DNA of 64,000 nucleotides from Muricauda sp. SCSIO 65647 (GTDB lineage: Bacteria; Bacteroidota; Bacteroidia; Flavobacteriales; Flavobacteriaceae): the NCBI RefSeq assembly GCF_021534965.1, contig NZ_CP091037.1, positions 343,501 through 407,500 on the forward strand. The letters are read 5' to 3'. Below the pieces are notes generated by a model. The model was not told where the DNA came from. It did no database searches and was given only the letters and a program-made list of their open reading frames with translations. The translations under genes and the position numbers were made by a program. Positions 17,130 through 26,451 of this stretch are shown one piece after another. Each line of letters starts with the position of its first letter. Position 1 is the stretch's first letter.

Positions 17130-18398
17130 ATGGTAGATTTATTGCTCGGCCTTCAATGGGGGGACGAAGGAAAAGGAAAAATCGTTGATGTTCTGACCAA
17201 AAACTATGATATCATCGCCCGTTTTCAAGGTGGCCCCAATGCCGGACATACATTGGAGTTCGACGGTATCAAGCACGTGTTGCACACCATCCCTTCCGGA
17301 ATTTTTCATGAAAATGCCATGAACATTGTAGGCAATGGCGTGGTCATCGATCCGGTAATATTCAAGAAAGAACTCGATAATCTTGACAAGTTTGATATTG
17401 ATATCGTCTCTAAACTTTTGATTTCAAGAAAAGCACATCTGATACTGCCTACCCATCGATTGTTGGATGCCGCTTCTGAAACTGCAAAAGGAAAAGCAAA
17501 AATCGGATCGACCCTGAAAGGCATTGGCCCCACCTATATGGACAAAACAGGCCGAAATGGCATGAGGGTCGGCGATCTCGAGTTTTCAAACTGGAAGAAG
17601 AAATATCGTGCCCTTGCCAACAAGCATGAGGCCATGATCGATTTTTACAATGTAGATATCCAGTACGATCTTAAAGAGCTTGAAGAGGAGTTTTTAGAGG
17701 GTATCAAAACCCTAAAAAAACTACAATTCATCGATAGTGAACAATATATTTTCTCAGCTATGGCTGAAGATAAAAAGATATTGGCCGAAGGTGCACAGGG
17801 TTCACTGCTCGATATCGATTTTGGTACTTATCCTTACGTTACCTCTTCAAACACCACAGCGGCAGGTGCTTGCACAGGACTGGGCGTGGCCCCGGGAAAA
17901 ATAGGAAAGGTACTCGGAATTTTCAAGGCCTATACCACTCGGGTGGGCAGCGGTCCTTTTCCAACAGAGCTGTTTGACAAAGACGGTGAGACGATGGGGC
18001 GCGTGGGCAATGAATTTGGAGCTACTACCGGTCGTCCCAGGCGCTGTGGCTGGCTTGATCTGGTGGCACTCAAATATACCGTACAGATCAATGGGGTCAC
18101 AGAACTGATGATGATGAAGGCCGATGTCTTGAGTGGCTTTGAGACCATTAAAGTCTGTACTGCTTATCAGTACAAAGGCAAGACCATTCAACATTTGCCC
18201 TACAATATAGAAGGTGAGAATGTCATACCTCTCTATACCGAACTGAAAGGCTGGGCAAAAGATTTGACAAAACTTACAAAAGCTGGGGAACTGCCCCCTG
18301 CGCTGAACGATTACATTGCATTTTTGGAAAAAGAACTGAACATTCCCATCAAGATAGTTTCTGTCGGGCCAGATAGGTTGCAGACCATTTATCGCTAA
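17130..18398 (+). CDS. purA: Adenylosuccinate synthase PurA
   Basis: The 422-residue product carries the GTP-binding/catalytic loop WGDEGKGK (residues 10-17), FQGGPNAGHT, the GIGPTYMDK segment and the TTGRPRRCGW region. Its length is normal. PurA joins IMP and aspartate using GTP, the first step from IMP to AMP. It lies 12 bases after the Fur gene and close to the (p)ppGpp enzyme. (p)ppGpp is a known inhibitor of PurA in other bacteria, so the neighbourhood is functionally sensible. Confidence 0.96.
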   Translation: MVDLLLGLQWGDEGKGKIVDVLTKNYDIIARFQGGPNAGHTLEFDGIKHVLHTIPSGIFHENAMNIVGNGVVIDPVIFKKELDNLDKFDIDIVSKLLISRKAHLILPTHRLLDAASETAKGKAKIGSTLKGIGPTYMDKTGRNGMRVGDLEFSNWKKKYRALANKHEAMIDFYNVDIQYDLKELEEEFLEGIKTLKKLQFIDSEQYIFSAMAEDKKILAEGAQGSLLDIDFGTYPYVTSSNTTAAGACTGLGVAPGKIGKVLGIFKAYTTRVGSGPFPTELFDKDGETMGRVGNEFGATTGRPRRCGWLDLVALKYTVQINGVTELMMMKADVLSGFETIKVCTAYQYKGKTIQHLPYNIEGENVIPLYTELKGWAKDLTKLTKAGELPPALNDYIAFLEKELNIPIKIVSVGPDRLQTIYR

Positions 18399-18487
18399 TC
18401 TTTCATTAATACTGCATGATACGCTGCCCACACAATGCTTGATATCAATTTTATCCTTAGATTTGATGGCTTTGAAATCAGACGACA

Positions 18488-19930
18488 ATGGTGACTACTA
18501 CTTCCCGAAGAGAATTTGTGAAAAAAAGTGGCCTTGGTGCTGTAGGCGTAGCCTTGGTGCCATCCATCCTAAAAAATATGGGTCCGAATGACCGTTTGCG
18601 AACCGCGCATATAGGTGTGGGCAACATGGGTGCCGAAGATTTACGGGATATTTCCTCACATCCCCAAGTAGATGTTGTCGCACTTTGTGATGTCGATTCA
18701 AAAAATTTGGCCACTGCCCATGCAAAACATCCTAGTGCCAAAACCTTTTCGGATTATAGAATAATGTTGAACGAGTTGGCCAATGAAATAGATGCGGTCA
18801 TCGTGTCGACCCCGGATCATACCCATGCTCCCGCTTCGATGTTGGCCATGAAAATGAACAAGCCCGTATATTGCCAAAAGCCATTGACACATTATGTCTC
18901 TGAGGCAAGGGCCATGAAAAAAATGGCCGAAGAAAAAGGACTGGTCACCCAAATGGGCATTCAGGTACATTCATTTTATGATTACAAACTGGCCACCCTT
19001 TTGATTCAATCAGGAATCATCGGAAAAGTACATACGGTCAGGGCCTGGTCGCCAAAAAACTGGGGGTATGATGGGCCAGAACCAAAAGGCAGTGATCCGG
19101 TACCCGAGTCTTTGGATTGGAACCTTTGGCTGGGCACCTCACATGAGAGGTCTTTTAAAAAAGAGATGTACCACCCTGGAAATTGGAGGAAACTGGTCGA
19201 CTATGGATGTGGAACCTTAGGCGACATGGGCGTGCATATTTTTGATACCCCTTATAACGCACTTGCCTTGGACGTGCCGGTGACCATTCGCAATGAATGC
19301 CGAGAGCCCAACGGTTATGGGTATCCCGAAAAAAATATTGTCACGTATGAATTTCCAGGTACCGATTTCACAACGGAAACGCTGACATGGGTTTGGTATG
19401 ATGGCCCGGGAGCACCAGAAATGCATGAAGACCTTAAACTGCCAGGTTCAGAAGCTGAAGCTTCAGACCAAGCTGATTCAGGTGACCAAAGTGTCAAAGA
19501 CAAAATATCTTTGGAGACCAAAGCGACAGATAAAGGAAAACTGCCCGAGCAAGGGGCTATGTTCATTGGCGAAAAGGGGCGTTTGCTATTGCCCCATTTT
19601 ATGGAACTACCCATGAAGATAGTGGATGGGGAATATATTGATATTTCAAAAGAAATTGCCGCTTTGGAAAAAGAACATAATATGGGCAAACCCATAAGAA
19701 ACTATGCTTCAGAGGGTCCAAAGCACTATCATCAGTTCGTAGATGCCTGTCTGGGCAAGGATGAATGTACGGCTCCGTTTGAATATGCCGCCCGATTGAC
19801 AGAAACCATTTTGCTGGGTGTTATCGCTGGGCGCTTCCCGAACAAGACCTTGCATTGGGATCGTAGTGCCGCAAAGTTCGCCGAACAAGAAGCCAACCAG
19901 TTTTTACAATCTACGTATCGGGAATTTTGA
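18488..19930 (+). CDS. Tat-exported Gfo/Idh/MocA family oxidoreductase
   Basis: The N-terminus carries a twin-arginine signal (SRREFVKKS, residues 6-14, then a hydrophobic stretch). The NAD(P)-binding loop GVGNMGAEDL follows near 39-48 and the usual MocA layout after that (VSTPDHTHAPAS). The common EKP catalytic-region motif reads QKP here (CQKPLTHYV). The 480-residue protein probably oxidises or reduces a sugar or cyclitol in the periplasm; the substrate is not evident. Such Tat-dependent members are abundant in Bacteroidota. It stands 89 bases after purA and is probably a separate unit. Confidence 0.82.
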   Translation: MVTTTSRREFVKKSGLGAVGVALVPSILKNMGPNDRLRTAHIGVGNMGAEDLRDISSHPQVDVVALCDVDSKNLATAHAKHPSAKTFSDYRIMLNELANEIDAVIVSTPDHTHAPASMLAMKMNKPVYCQKPLTHYVSEARAMKKMAEEKGLVTQMGIQVHSFYDYKLATLLIQSGIIGKVHTVRAWSPKNWGYDGPEPKGSDPVPESLDWNLWLGTSHERSFKKEMYHPGNWRKLVDYGCGTLGDMGVHIFDTPYNALALDVPVTIRNECREPNGYGYPEKNIVTYEFPGTDFTTETLTWVWYDGPGAPEMHEDLKLPGSEAEASDQADSGDQSVKDKISLETKATDKGKLPEQGAMFIGEKGRLLLPHFMELPMKIVDGEYIDISKEIAALEKEHNMGKPIRNYASEGPKHYHQFVDACLGKDECTAPFEYAARLTETILLGVIAGRFPNKTLHWDRSAAKFAEQEANQFLQSTYREF

Positions 19931-20012
19931 AGTTTTTGTCCACTTATTAAATCTATCCCAATCTTTGAGCAGGTCGTCCAAAAAATACTAGTTTTGGGGC
20001 AAATTTTAGGGA

Positions 20013-21740
20013 TTGTATAGACTCATTCCATATCTAATCACATGGTGCTTCATCGGAAGTCTTCAAGCTCAAGATGCGCAAAGACAAGATACTGTTCAAG
20101 GTCGCGAGATCAACATTGTGTATGGGGCCAACTTCACCAAAGATGAAACACAGTTTCCAGGGGCATCGATTTTCAGCAAAGACGATGAACGCCAAGTTCA
20201 GTTTGAGCACCAAGGGGCCGACCTCTGGTGTGATATCGCCATTTTCTATTCCGCAGAAAACCGATTAAGGGCGATTGGCAATGTACGGCTGCAACAAGGC
20301 GACTCCATCGAAATGAACAGTGGCAAGCTTGATTATGATGGCAACACCAAACTGGCCCGCGCATTTGAAAATGTTGACCTTACCGATGGGCAGATGACCC
20401 TTACCACCGATACGCTCTACTTTAACCGTGAACAGCAACAGTCATTTTATAACACTTGGGGAAAAGTGGTCGACTCGGTCAATGTATTGACCAGTAAGAT
20501 CGGTACGTATTTCATGGAGATAAAGAAAGTACAGTTCCGCGATAGCGTACACATCGACAACCCTGATTACATCATTGATTCTGAGCAGCTCGATTATTAT
20601 CGTATTTCTAAAAATGCTTACATGTACGGCCCCTCTACCATCACTGGCGAAGACTATAAAATCTACTGTGAGCGGGGTTTTTATGATACCAAGGTTGAAC
20701 AAGGCTACGGGGTAAAGAATACAAAAATCAATTACAGCAATAGAATCATCGAGGGCGATAGCGTATATTTTGACAAAATCACCGAATTTGCTTCGGCCAC
20801 CAATAATATCAAGGTCACCGACACCATTAACAAAGGGGTCATAAAAGCGCATTATGCGGAGGTCTTCAAGGCCAAAGATTCAGTTTTTGCCACTAAAAGG
20901 GCTGTATCTATAGGTTTGGTCGAACAAGACCAAGACTCGTTATATGTACATGGCGACACCCTGATGGTCACGGGTAAACCTGAAGCCCGAATTCTTAGGG
21001 CCTTCAGAAACGCAAAGTTTTACAAGACCGATCTGAGCGGTAAGTGCGATTCGATTCACTCAGAAGAGAAAACCGGTGTGACACAAATGTTGGGAAGACC
21101 TATTCTATGGAATCTTGAAAACCAAATGACCGGCGATACCATTCACCTGATCTCTGATTTGGAGACCGATAAGCTTGATTCGCTTAAGGTTATCGAAAAT
21201 GCCTTTATCATTTCTTTTGACACCATTGGCCAATTAGGGTACAATCAAGCAAAGGGTAAAGACCTTTTTGGAAAGTTCATCGAAAACGAACTGAAAATCG
21301 TTGACTTGGTCAAGAATACCGAGGTCATTTATTATATGTACAATGACGATGACGAAATGATCGGTATCAACAAAACTATTTGCAGCAAGATTCGACTGCA
21401 TATGAAAAACAGTGATATTGAAGACATTACTTTCTTTGTCAATCCTGACGGGAATATTTTCCCAGAGGAAGATCTTCCCGAAGAAAGCCGAATATTAAAA
21501 GGTTTCATATGGCGGGGCGATGAACGCATACGTTCTAAAGATGAAATTTTTGACGAAGATGACAATACTATCGAGCTGGTAAAGATTCGGGGTATCGAAA
21601 ACCCTATTGATATAGATACGGAAGAGCGGGAAAGAAGTGGCTTGCCAGAAGCTCCACCAGATTCCAATCCTCAAAATCCGAATTCGAAGGCGACCGAACC
21701 GAAACGGCCAGAATTGAAAAAAGTAAACAATCGGCCATGA
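20013..21740 (+). CDS. OstA-like (LptA/LptD-N type) envelope protein
   Basis: The best start is TTG at 20013, which yields a clean signal peptide ending SLQAQ; no ATG lies in frame nearby. The 575-residue product is built of repeated beta segments typical of the OstA/LptA fold (AIGNVRLQQGDSIEMNSG, YNTWGKVVDSVNVLTS). The C-terminal end is charged and Pro-rich. OstA-fold proteins form a periplasmic path for lipopolysaccharide. This flavobacterial form is longer than LptA and its exact role is unproven. The aminotransferase gene follows after 31 bases. Confidence 0.78.
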   Translation: MYRLIPYLITWCFIGSLQAQDAQRQDTVQGREINIVYGANFTKDETQFPGASIFSKDDERQVQFEHQGADLWCDIAIFYSAENRLRAIGNVRLQQGDSIEMNSGKLDYDGNTKLARAFENVDLTDGQMTLTTDTLYFNREQQQSFYNTWGKVVDSVNVLTSKIGTYFMEIKKVQFRDSVHIDNPDYIIDSEQLDYYRISKNAYMYGPSTITGEDYKIYCERGFYDTKVEQGYGVKNTKINYSNRIIEGDSVYFDKITEFASATNNIKVTDTINKGVIKAHYAEVFKAKDSVFATKRAVSIGLVEQDQDSLYVHGDTLMVTGKPEARILRAFRNAKFYKTDLSGKCDSIHSEEKTGVTQMLGRPILWNLENQMTGDTIHLISDLETDKLDSLKVIENAFIISFDTIGQLGYNQAKGKDLFGKFIENELKIVDLVKNTEVIYYMYNDDDEMIGINKTICSKIRLHMKNSDIEDITFFVNPDGNIFPEEDLPEESRILKGFIWRGDERIRSKDEIFDEDDNTIELVKIRGIENPIDIDTEERERSGLPEAPPDSNPQNPNSKATEPKRPELKKVNNRP

Positions 21741-21771
21741 TCCGTCAGCTATTGAAAGGCGCAACAAATCA

Positions 21772-22965
21772 ATGAAAGAAGATTTCTTTAGATATCAAGC
21801 ACAGACCACCCCGCACCCACTGGCCCTTGAAATATCACATGCCAGTGGCAGCTATATCTATGATGTACAGGGCAACGCCCATTTAGACTTTGTTGCGGGA
21901 GTCTCAGCATGCGGTCTGGGGCACTGTCACCCCAAAGTGGTCAAGGCGGTGCAAGAACAGTCTGAACAATACATGCATGTGATGGTCTATGGCGAGTATG
22001 TACAAAGACCTGCCGTGGCCTATACCAAACTGTTGGCCTCGCAATTACCCGACAATCTAGAAACGACCTATTTGGTCAATTCGGGTACCGAGGCCATCGA
22101 GGGAGCATTGAAATTGGCACGTAGGGTCACTGGGCGTTCAGAAATCATTGCAGCACATCATGCCTATCATGGCAACACCATGGGCAGCTTGAGTGTCATG
22201 GGGTTTGAGGAACGAAAAAGTGCTTTTCGTCCGTTGATTCCAGATGTTCGGTTCATCAAATTCAACGAAGAGAAAGATTTAGACCACATTACCCCAAAAA
22301 CCGCGGCGGTCATTTTAGAGACCATTCAGGGAGGTGCAGGGTTCATTCTCCCAAAAGACAATTATTTGAAAAAAGTACGGCAACGATGTGATCAGGTCGG
22401 TGCGCTCTTGATATTGGATGAAATACAACCAGGTTTTGGTCGTACCGGAAAGTTGTTCGCCTTTGAACATTTCGGTTGCACTCCTGATATTTTGGTGATG
22501 GGCAAGGGTATGGCCTCAGGGCTTCCGGTAGGTGCGTTCACCACATCAAAAGAAATGATGGCCACGCTACAAGACAACCCAAAATTGGGGCACATCACCA
22601 CCTTTGGCGGCAACCCTGTCATTGCGGCAGCCTGTTTGGCCACATTGAAAGAAATCACTGAGAGTGAATTGATTGTACAAACGCTTGAGAAAGAAAAACT
22701 GTTCCGTTCGCTTTTGGTACATCCTTTGATCAAAGAAATAAGGGGCAAGGGATTAATGCTAGCACTGATCATGCAAAATGCCCAGATTGCCAATGAATTG
22801 GTCTTGACCGCCGCCAGAAAAGGCCTGATACTTTTCTGGTTGCTTTTTGAGTCCAAGGCAGTGAGAGTCTCTCCCCCAATGACGATAAATGAAGAAGAAA
22901 TTGAGAAGGGCTGTCGGCAAATCATCAGTATTTTAGACGATTACCAAAAACAGTCTGTTAACTAA
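21772..22965 (+). CDS. Class III pyridoxal-phosphate aminotransferase
   Basis: The 397-residue product has class III aminotransferase landmarks: VAGVSACGLGHCHPKVV, NSGTEAIEGALKLARR, AHHAYHGNTMGSLS, ILDEIQPGFGRTG and the PLP-binding Lys245 in MGKGMASGLP. Members include acetylornithine and ornithine aminotransferases. A true ornithine aminotransferase is separately encoded at 56429-57670, so this one probably uses another amino donor. It follows the OstA-like gene in one operon, a pairing I recall from other flavobacteria; no functional link is evident. Confidence 0.87.
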   Translation: MKEDFFRYQAQTTPHPLALEISHASGSYIYDVQGNAHLDFVAGVSACGLGHCHPKVVKAVQEQSEQYMHVMVYGEYVQRPAVAYTKLLASQLPDNLETTYLVNSGTEAIEGALKLARRVTGRSEIIAAHHAYHGNTMGSLSVMGFEERKSAFRPLIPDVRFIKFNEEKDLDHITPKTAAVILETIQGGAGFILPKDNYLKKVRQRCDQVGALLILDEIQPGFGRTGKLFAFEHFGCTPDILVMGKGMASGLPVGAFTTSKEMMATLQDNPKLGHITTFGGNPVIAAACLATLKEITESELIVQTLEKEKLFRSLLVHPLIKEIRGKGLMLALIMQNAQIANELVLTAARKGLILFWLLFESKAVRVSPPMTINEEEIEKGCRQIISILDDYQKQSVN

Positions 22966-23052
22966 ATTGTTGATAAGAAACCCAAATCAAGGACAAAAAT
23001 GAGGCCTTTAAAAGGCTAATTTTAAGTCCATAGTAGAACCAAACCAGTATCT

Positions 23053-24453
23053 ATGGCGTTAGATTCTAACGAAAATTCCGATAAATCCATCCACAAATTC
23101 GAATCAATGCTCAAGACAGATGATGTCTATTTCTTCGATGCGGAAGATTTTGAAGATATCATTCACCACTACCTGAACAACGGTAAAGTGTCTTTGGGAA
23201 AGAAAGCCATACAGTTTGGTCTGCAGCAGCACCCACATAGCGTAGAACTGAAATTATTGCATGTCGAGGTGTTGGTTTTCGAAGACAAGTTTGAAGAGGC
23301 CGGTAAGTGGTTGGACGAACTACAGAACATCGACAGCCATAACGAGGAAATCTATGTGCAGCGGGCAAACATACAGTCTAAGCTAGACAACCATAAAAAG
23401 GCCGTAGAGCTCTTGCAGCAGGCGCTCGAACTGACCGATGACAGTTTCGACATCCACTCACTTCTAGGCATGGAATATCTTTTTATGGATGACTATGAAA
23501 AGGCCAAATTGAGTTTCATGCGCTGTGTCGAATTTGATGACCGCGATTACGCTTCGCTCTACAACGTTGTGTATTGCTTTGAGTTCATGGAAGATTATGA
23601 TGGGGCCATACGCTACCTGAACGATTACCTAGAGCGCAACCCTTATTGTGAGGTTGCTTGGCACCAACTGGGCAAAATGTACTTTTCAAAACAAATGTAC
23701 CAAGAGGCACTGGCAGCCTTTGATTTTGCCATCATATCAGATGATTCTTTTTTAGGAGCCTATTTTGAAAAGGGCAAAGTACTTGAAAAACTGGGCAAAT
23801 ATCGCGAGGCCATCGATTGCTATGAGACGACCATCGAAATAGATGACCCGACCTCACATGCCTTCTTGCGCATAGGTAAGTGCCATGAAGAATTGGGAAA
23901 CGACGATTTGGCCAAGTATTACTTCTACAATACGGTTCACGAAGATCCCCTGCTCGATAAAGGCTGGTTGGCCATTACCGAATTTTATTTTAGAAAGAAG
24001 CAGTACAAAAAGGCGCTGCACTATATCAACAAGGCAATCAATATTGACGGTGAAAATGCCCGATATTGGAAAAAATGCGCCGAGATCTATTCAGCGTTGA
24101 AAAACTTCGACGAGGCCGATTTTGCCTACAAGCAAACAGTTGACCTAGGCAATTTTGAATTGGATACCTGGAAGAACTGGGTGACCGTTCTGCAAAAAAC
24201 GGCAGATTTCAATACTGCAGAGCAAGTGTTGTTGCAAGCGATCGAATTCTACCCAGAAGAGGCAATCTTGTACTATCAATTGACTTTGGTATATCTTGCC
24301 TCTGACAAACCGCATGAAGCGCGCAAGAAATTGAAAAGCAGTATGGAACTAAATGCTGAAATGGTCACACATTTTAAAACCGATTTGATGAAATACAATC
24401 GGTTCTCGTGGATAACCGCTATCTTCGCCGACGATAAAAAGGCCTCAGCTTGA
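23053..24453 (+). CDS. Tetratricopeptide repeat protein
   Basis: The 466-residue product has about ten TPR-type helical repeats covering nearly the whole chain. Typical units include AWHQLGKMYFSKQMYQEALAAF-like and HEELGNDDLAKYYFYNTV-like segments. There is no signal peptide and no membrane segment, so it should be cytoplasmic and serve as a protein-interaction scaffold. It sits between the aminotransferase gene (87 bases before) and the first DUF368 gene (24 bases after). The partner is unknown. Confidence 0.8.
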   Translation: MALDSNENSDKSIHKFESMLKTDDVYFFDAEDFEDIIHHYLNNGKVSLGKKAIQFGLQQHPHSVELKLLHVEVLVFEDKFEEAGKWLDELQNIDSHNEEIYVQRANIQSKLDNHKKAVELLQQALELTDDSFDIHSLLGMEYLFMDDYEKAKLSFMRCVEFDDRDYASLYNVVYCFEFMEDYDGAIRYLNDYLERNPYCEVAWHQLGKMYFSKQMYQEALAAFDFAIISDDSFLGAYFEKGKVLEKLGKYREAIDCYETTIEIDDPTSHAFLRIGKCHEELGNDDLAKYYFYNTVHEDPLLDKGWLAITEFYFRKKQYKKALHYINKAINIDGENARYWKKCAEIYSALKNFDEADFAYKQTVDLGNFELDTWKNWVTVLQKTADFNTAEQVLLQAIEFYPEEAILYYQLTLVYLASDKPHEARKKLKSSMELNAEMVTHFKTDLMKYNRFSWITAIFADDKKASA

Positions 24454-24477
24454 TCAAGTTGGGAATTCATTTTTTTA

Positions 24478-25395
24478 ATGGAAAGTTTACGAAAACCTAT
24501 TGACTACGTTGTCATAGCCCTAAAAGGCATGGCCATGGGCATTGCCGAATTGGTTCCCGGTGTTTCAGCGGGCACTATTGCCTTTGTTGCAGGTATCTAT
24601 GAAGAGTTCATTTCTTCAATTAACAATATTGACCTTAAAAGTTTTAGGATTTGGAAAGAAGAAGGCTTCGCCAGTTTTTGGAAACGGCTGAACGGTAACT
24701 TCATGATAACGCTATTGGTGGGTATGGCATTGGCCGTGCTGTCATTTACCAAACTTATACGATGGCTATTGGAAAATGAACCGATACTTATTTGGTCGTT
24801 CTTTTTTGGCCTAGTGGCGGCAAGCGTCGTCTTTGTGGCCAAAGCCATAGATCGATGGAAATTGATCCATGCCCTTTTATTTCTTCTCGGAGCTTCACTG
24901 GCCTATTATATCACTGGGTTGCCCCCCAGTGAAAGTTCTGGTAGTTTGATGTTCTTGTTTCTCTCAGGGGCTTTGGCCATTTGTGCAACTATTTTACCGG
25001 GTATATCGGGATCTTTCGTACTTGTATTGTTGGGAGCCTACAAAACACTGATCGATGCTCTTGATGAAAAAGATTTCAAAATATTGATCACCATGGCACT
25101 AGGTATACTGTTTGGCATACTTGGATTCTCAAAAATCTTAAAATGGATGTTTCAACACTACCGAAACATCACTTTGGCGGTTTTGACAGGGTTCATTCTA
25201 GGCTCACTCAATAAGATATGGCCTTGGAAAAGAGTATTGCAGACCAAGACCATAGGAAAAAAGAGCATTGTCATTGATGAGAACGTATCACCCTTTTCCT
25301 TTGACGGTGATCCTCAATTAATATCGGCCCTAATTTTAGCGGTCATTGGTTTTTCGCTTATTTTTATCCTCGAAAGGGCAGCCTCAAAAAAATAA
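24478..25395 (+). CDS. DUF368 family membrane protein, first copy (PopT-like)
   Basis: This 305-residue protein has about eight membrane segments and the DUF368 signature GIAELVPGVSAGTIAFVAG, repeated later as ATILPGISGSFVLVLLG. DUF368 includes PopT, recently described as an undecaprenyl phosphate translocase that returns the lipid carrier across the membrane for cell-wall and surface-polymer synthesis. That role is a family inference. A second DUF368 gene follows after 18 bases. Confidence 0.83.
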   Translation: MESLRKPIDYVVIALKGMAMGIAELVPGVSAGTIAFVAGIYEEFISSINNIDLKSFRIWKEEGFASFWKRLNGNFMITLLVGMALAVLSFTKLIRWLLENEPILIWSFFFGLVAASVVFVAKAIDRWKLIHALLFLLGASLAYYITGLPPSESSGSLMFLFLSGALAICATILPGISGSFVLVLLGAYKTLIDALDEKDFKILITMALGILFGILGFSKILKWMFQHYRNITLAVLTGFILGSLNKIWPWKRVLQTKTIGKKSIVIDENVSPFSFDGDPQLISALILAVIGFSLIFILERAASKK

Positions 25396-25413
25396 GGGAA
25401 AAACCTACGGTCA

Positions 25414-26451
25414 ATGCATCAGCCAAGAACATTTTGGGATAAATTCTTTTTGGTCATAAAAGGCCTCTTCATGGGTGCCGCCAATAAGGTGCCCGGTGTT
25501 TCTGGGGGCATTGTGGCCTTTGTTGGGGGGTTTTACGAAGAATTTATCTACTCCCTGCAAAAAATCAATCTAAAAGCCTTCAAATTATTGTTCAACGGGC
25601 GCTTCAAGAGTTTTTTGCGCTATACCAATGCCACTTTTTTAGTGCTGCTCATCACAGGTATGTTGGTGAGCTATTTCAGTGTCTCTCGTTTGTTGGACTA
25701 TTTTTTGGACAAAAAAGAGCTTTTTGTCTGGGCAGCTTTTTTTGGCATGATCCTGGGTTCTATTTATTACATCTCAAAAGACTATAACCACTGGAACAAA
25801 AAGACCGTTCCTGCAGGTATCATAGGCCTTTTGATAGGACTCTCGATCAGCTTTTTGAGCCCTGCCAAGGAAAACGACAATTTATTGTTCATCTTTTTCT
25901 GCGGGATCATAAGTGTCTCGGGTATGACCCTGCCTGGTTTATCGGGGTCTTTTATTTTGATTCTTTTTGGAAACTACGTGCTATTATTGGTCGACTCGGT
26001 CAATGCGCTATATGATACCATGGCCGAAGTGTTTCGCGGCGATTTTAGTTTTTGGAACAATGCCCAGCGAATGGAGACCCTAAAAATACTGACCATCTTT
26101 ACATTGGGTTCGGCCACGGGTCTGGTCACGCTCTCACATCTTTTGGGCTATGTGTTGAAAAGGTACCATGAAATCACCACTGCGGTCATTATCGGGTTCA
26201 TTACGGGATCGCTCGGTGTGGTCTGGCCCTGGAAACGCACCCTTTATAAAACTGATGATTCGGGCAACTTTTTTCTAGATTCAAATGGGGATAAAATTAT
26301 TACAAACTATCAGCGGTACTGGCCCGATTGGACAACCATGGAAACTTGGGGAGCTATATTTTTTGTAATATTCGGCATCTTTGTACTCTTGGCATTGGAT
26401 TGGTATGGAAAAAATAGAAAAGAAAGAAAGAAGGTACGGGCTGGTCGGTAA
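25414..26451 (+). CDS. DUF368 family membrane protein, second copy (PopT-like)
   Basis: This 345-residue paralogue has the same layout: GAANKVPGVSGGIVAFVGG near the start and GMTLPGLSGSFILILFG in the second half. It has about eight to nine membrane segments and a longer loop before the last one (DDSGNFFLDSNGDKI region). The copies are clearly divergent, so they are not a recent duplication. Its last 47 bases overlap the aroE frame. Confidence 0.83.
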   Translation: MHQPRTFWDKFFLVIKGLFMGAANKVPGVSGGIVAFVGGFYEEFIYSLQKINLKAFKLLFNGRFKSFLRYTNATFLVLLITGMLVSYFSVSRLLDYFLDKKELFVWAAFFGMILGSIYYISKDYNHWNKKTVPAGIIGLLIGLSISFLSPAKENDNLLFIFFCGIISVSGMTLPGLSGSFILILFGNYVLLLVDSVNALYDTMAEVFRGDFSFWNNAQRMETLKILTIFTLGSATGLVTLSHLLGYVLKRYHEITTAVIIGFITGSLGVVWPWKRTLYKTDDSGNFFLDSNGDKIITNYQRYWPDWTTMETWGAIFFVIFGIFVLLALDWYGKNRKERKKVRAGR

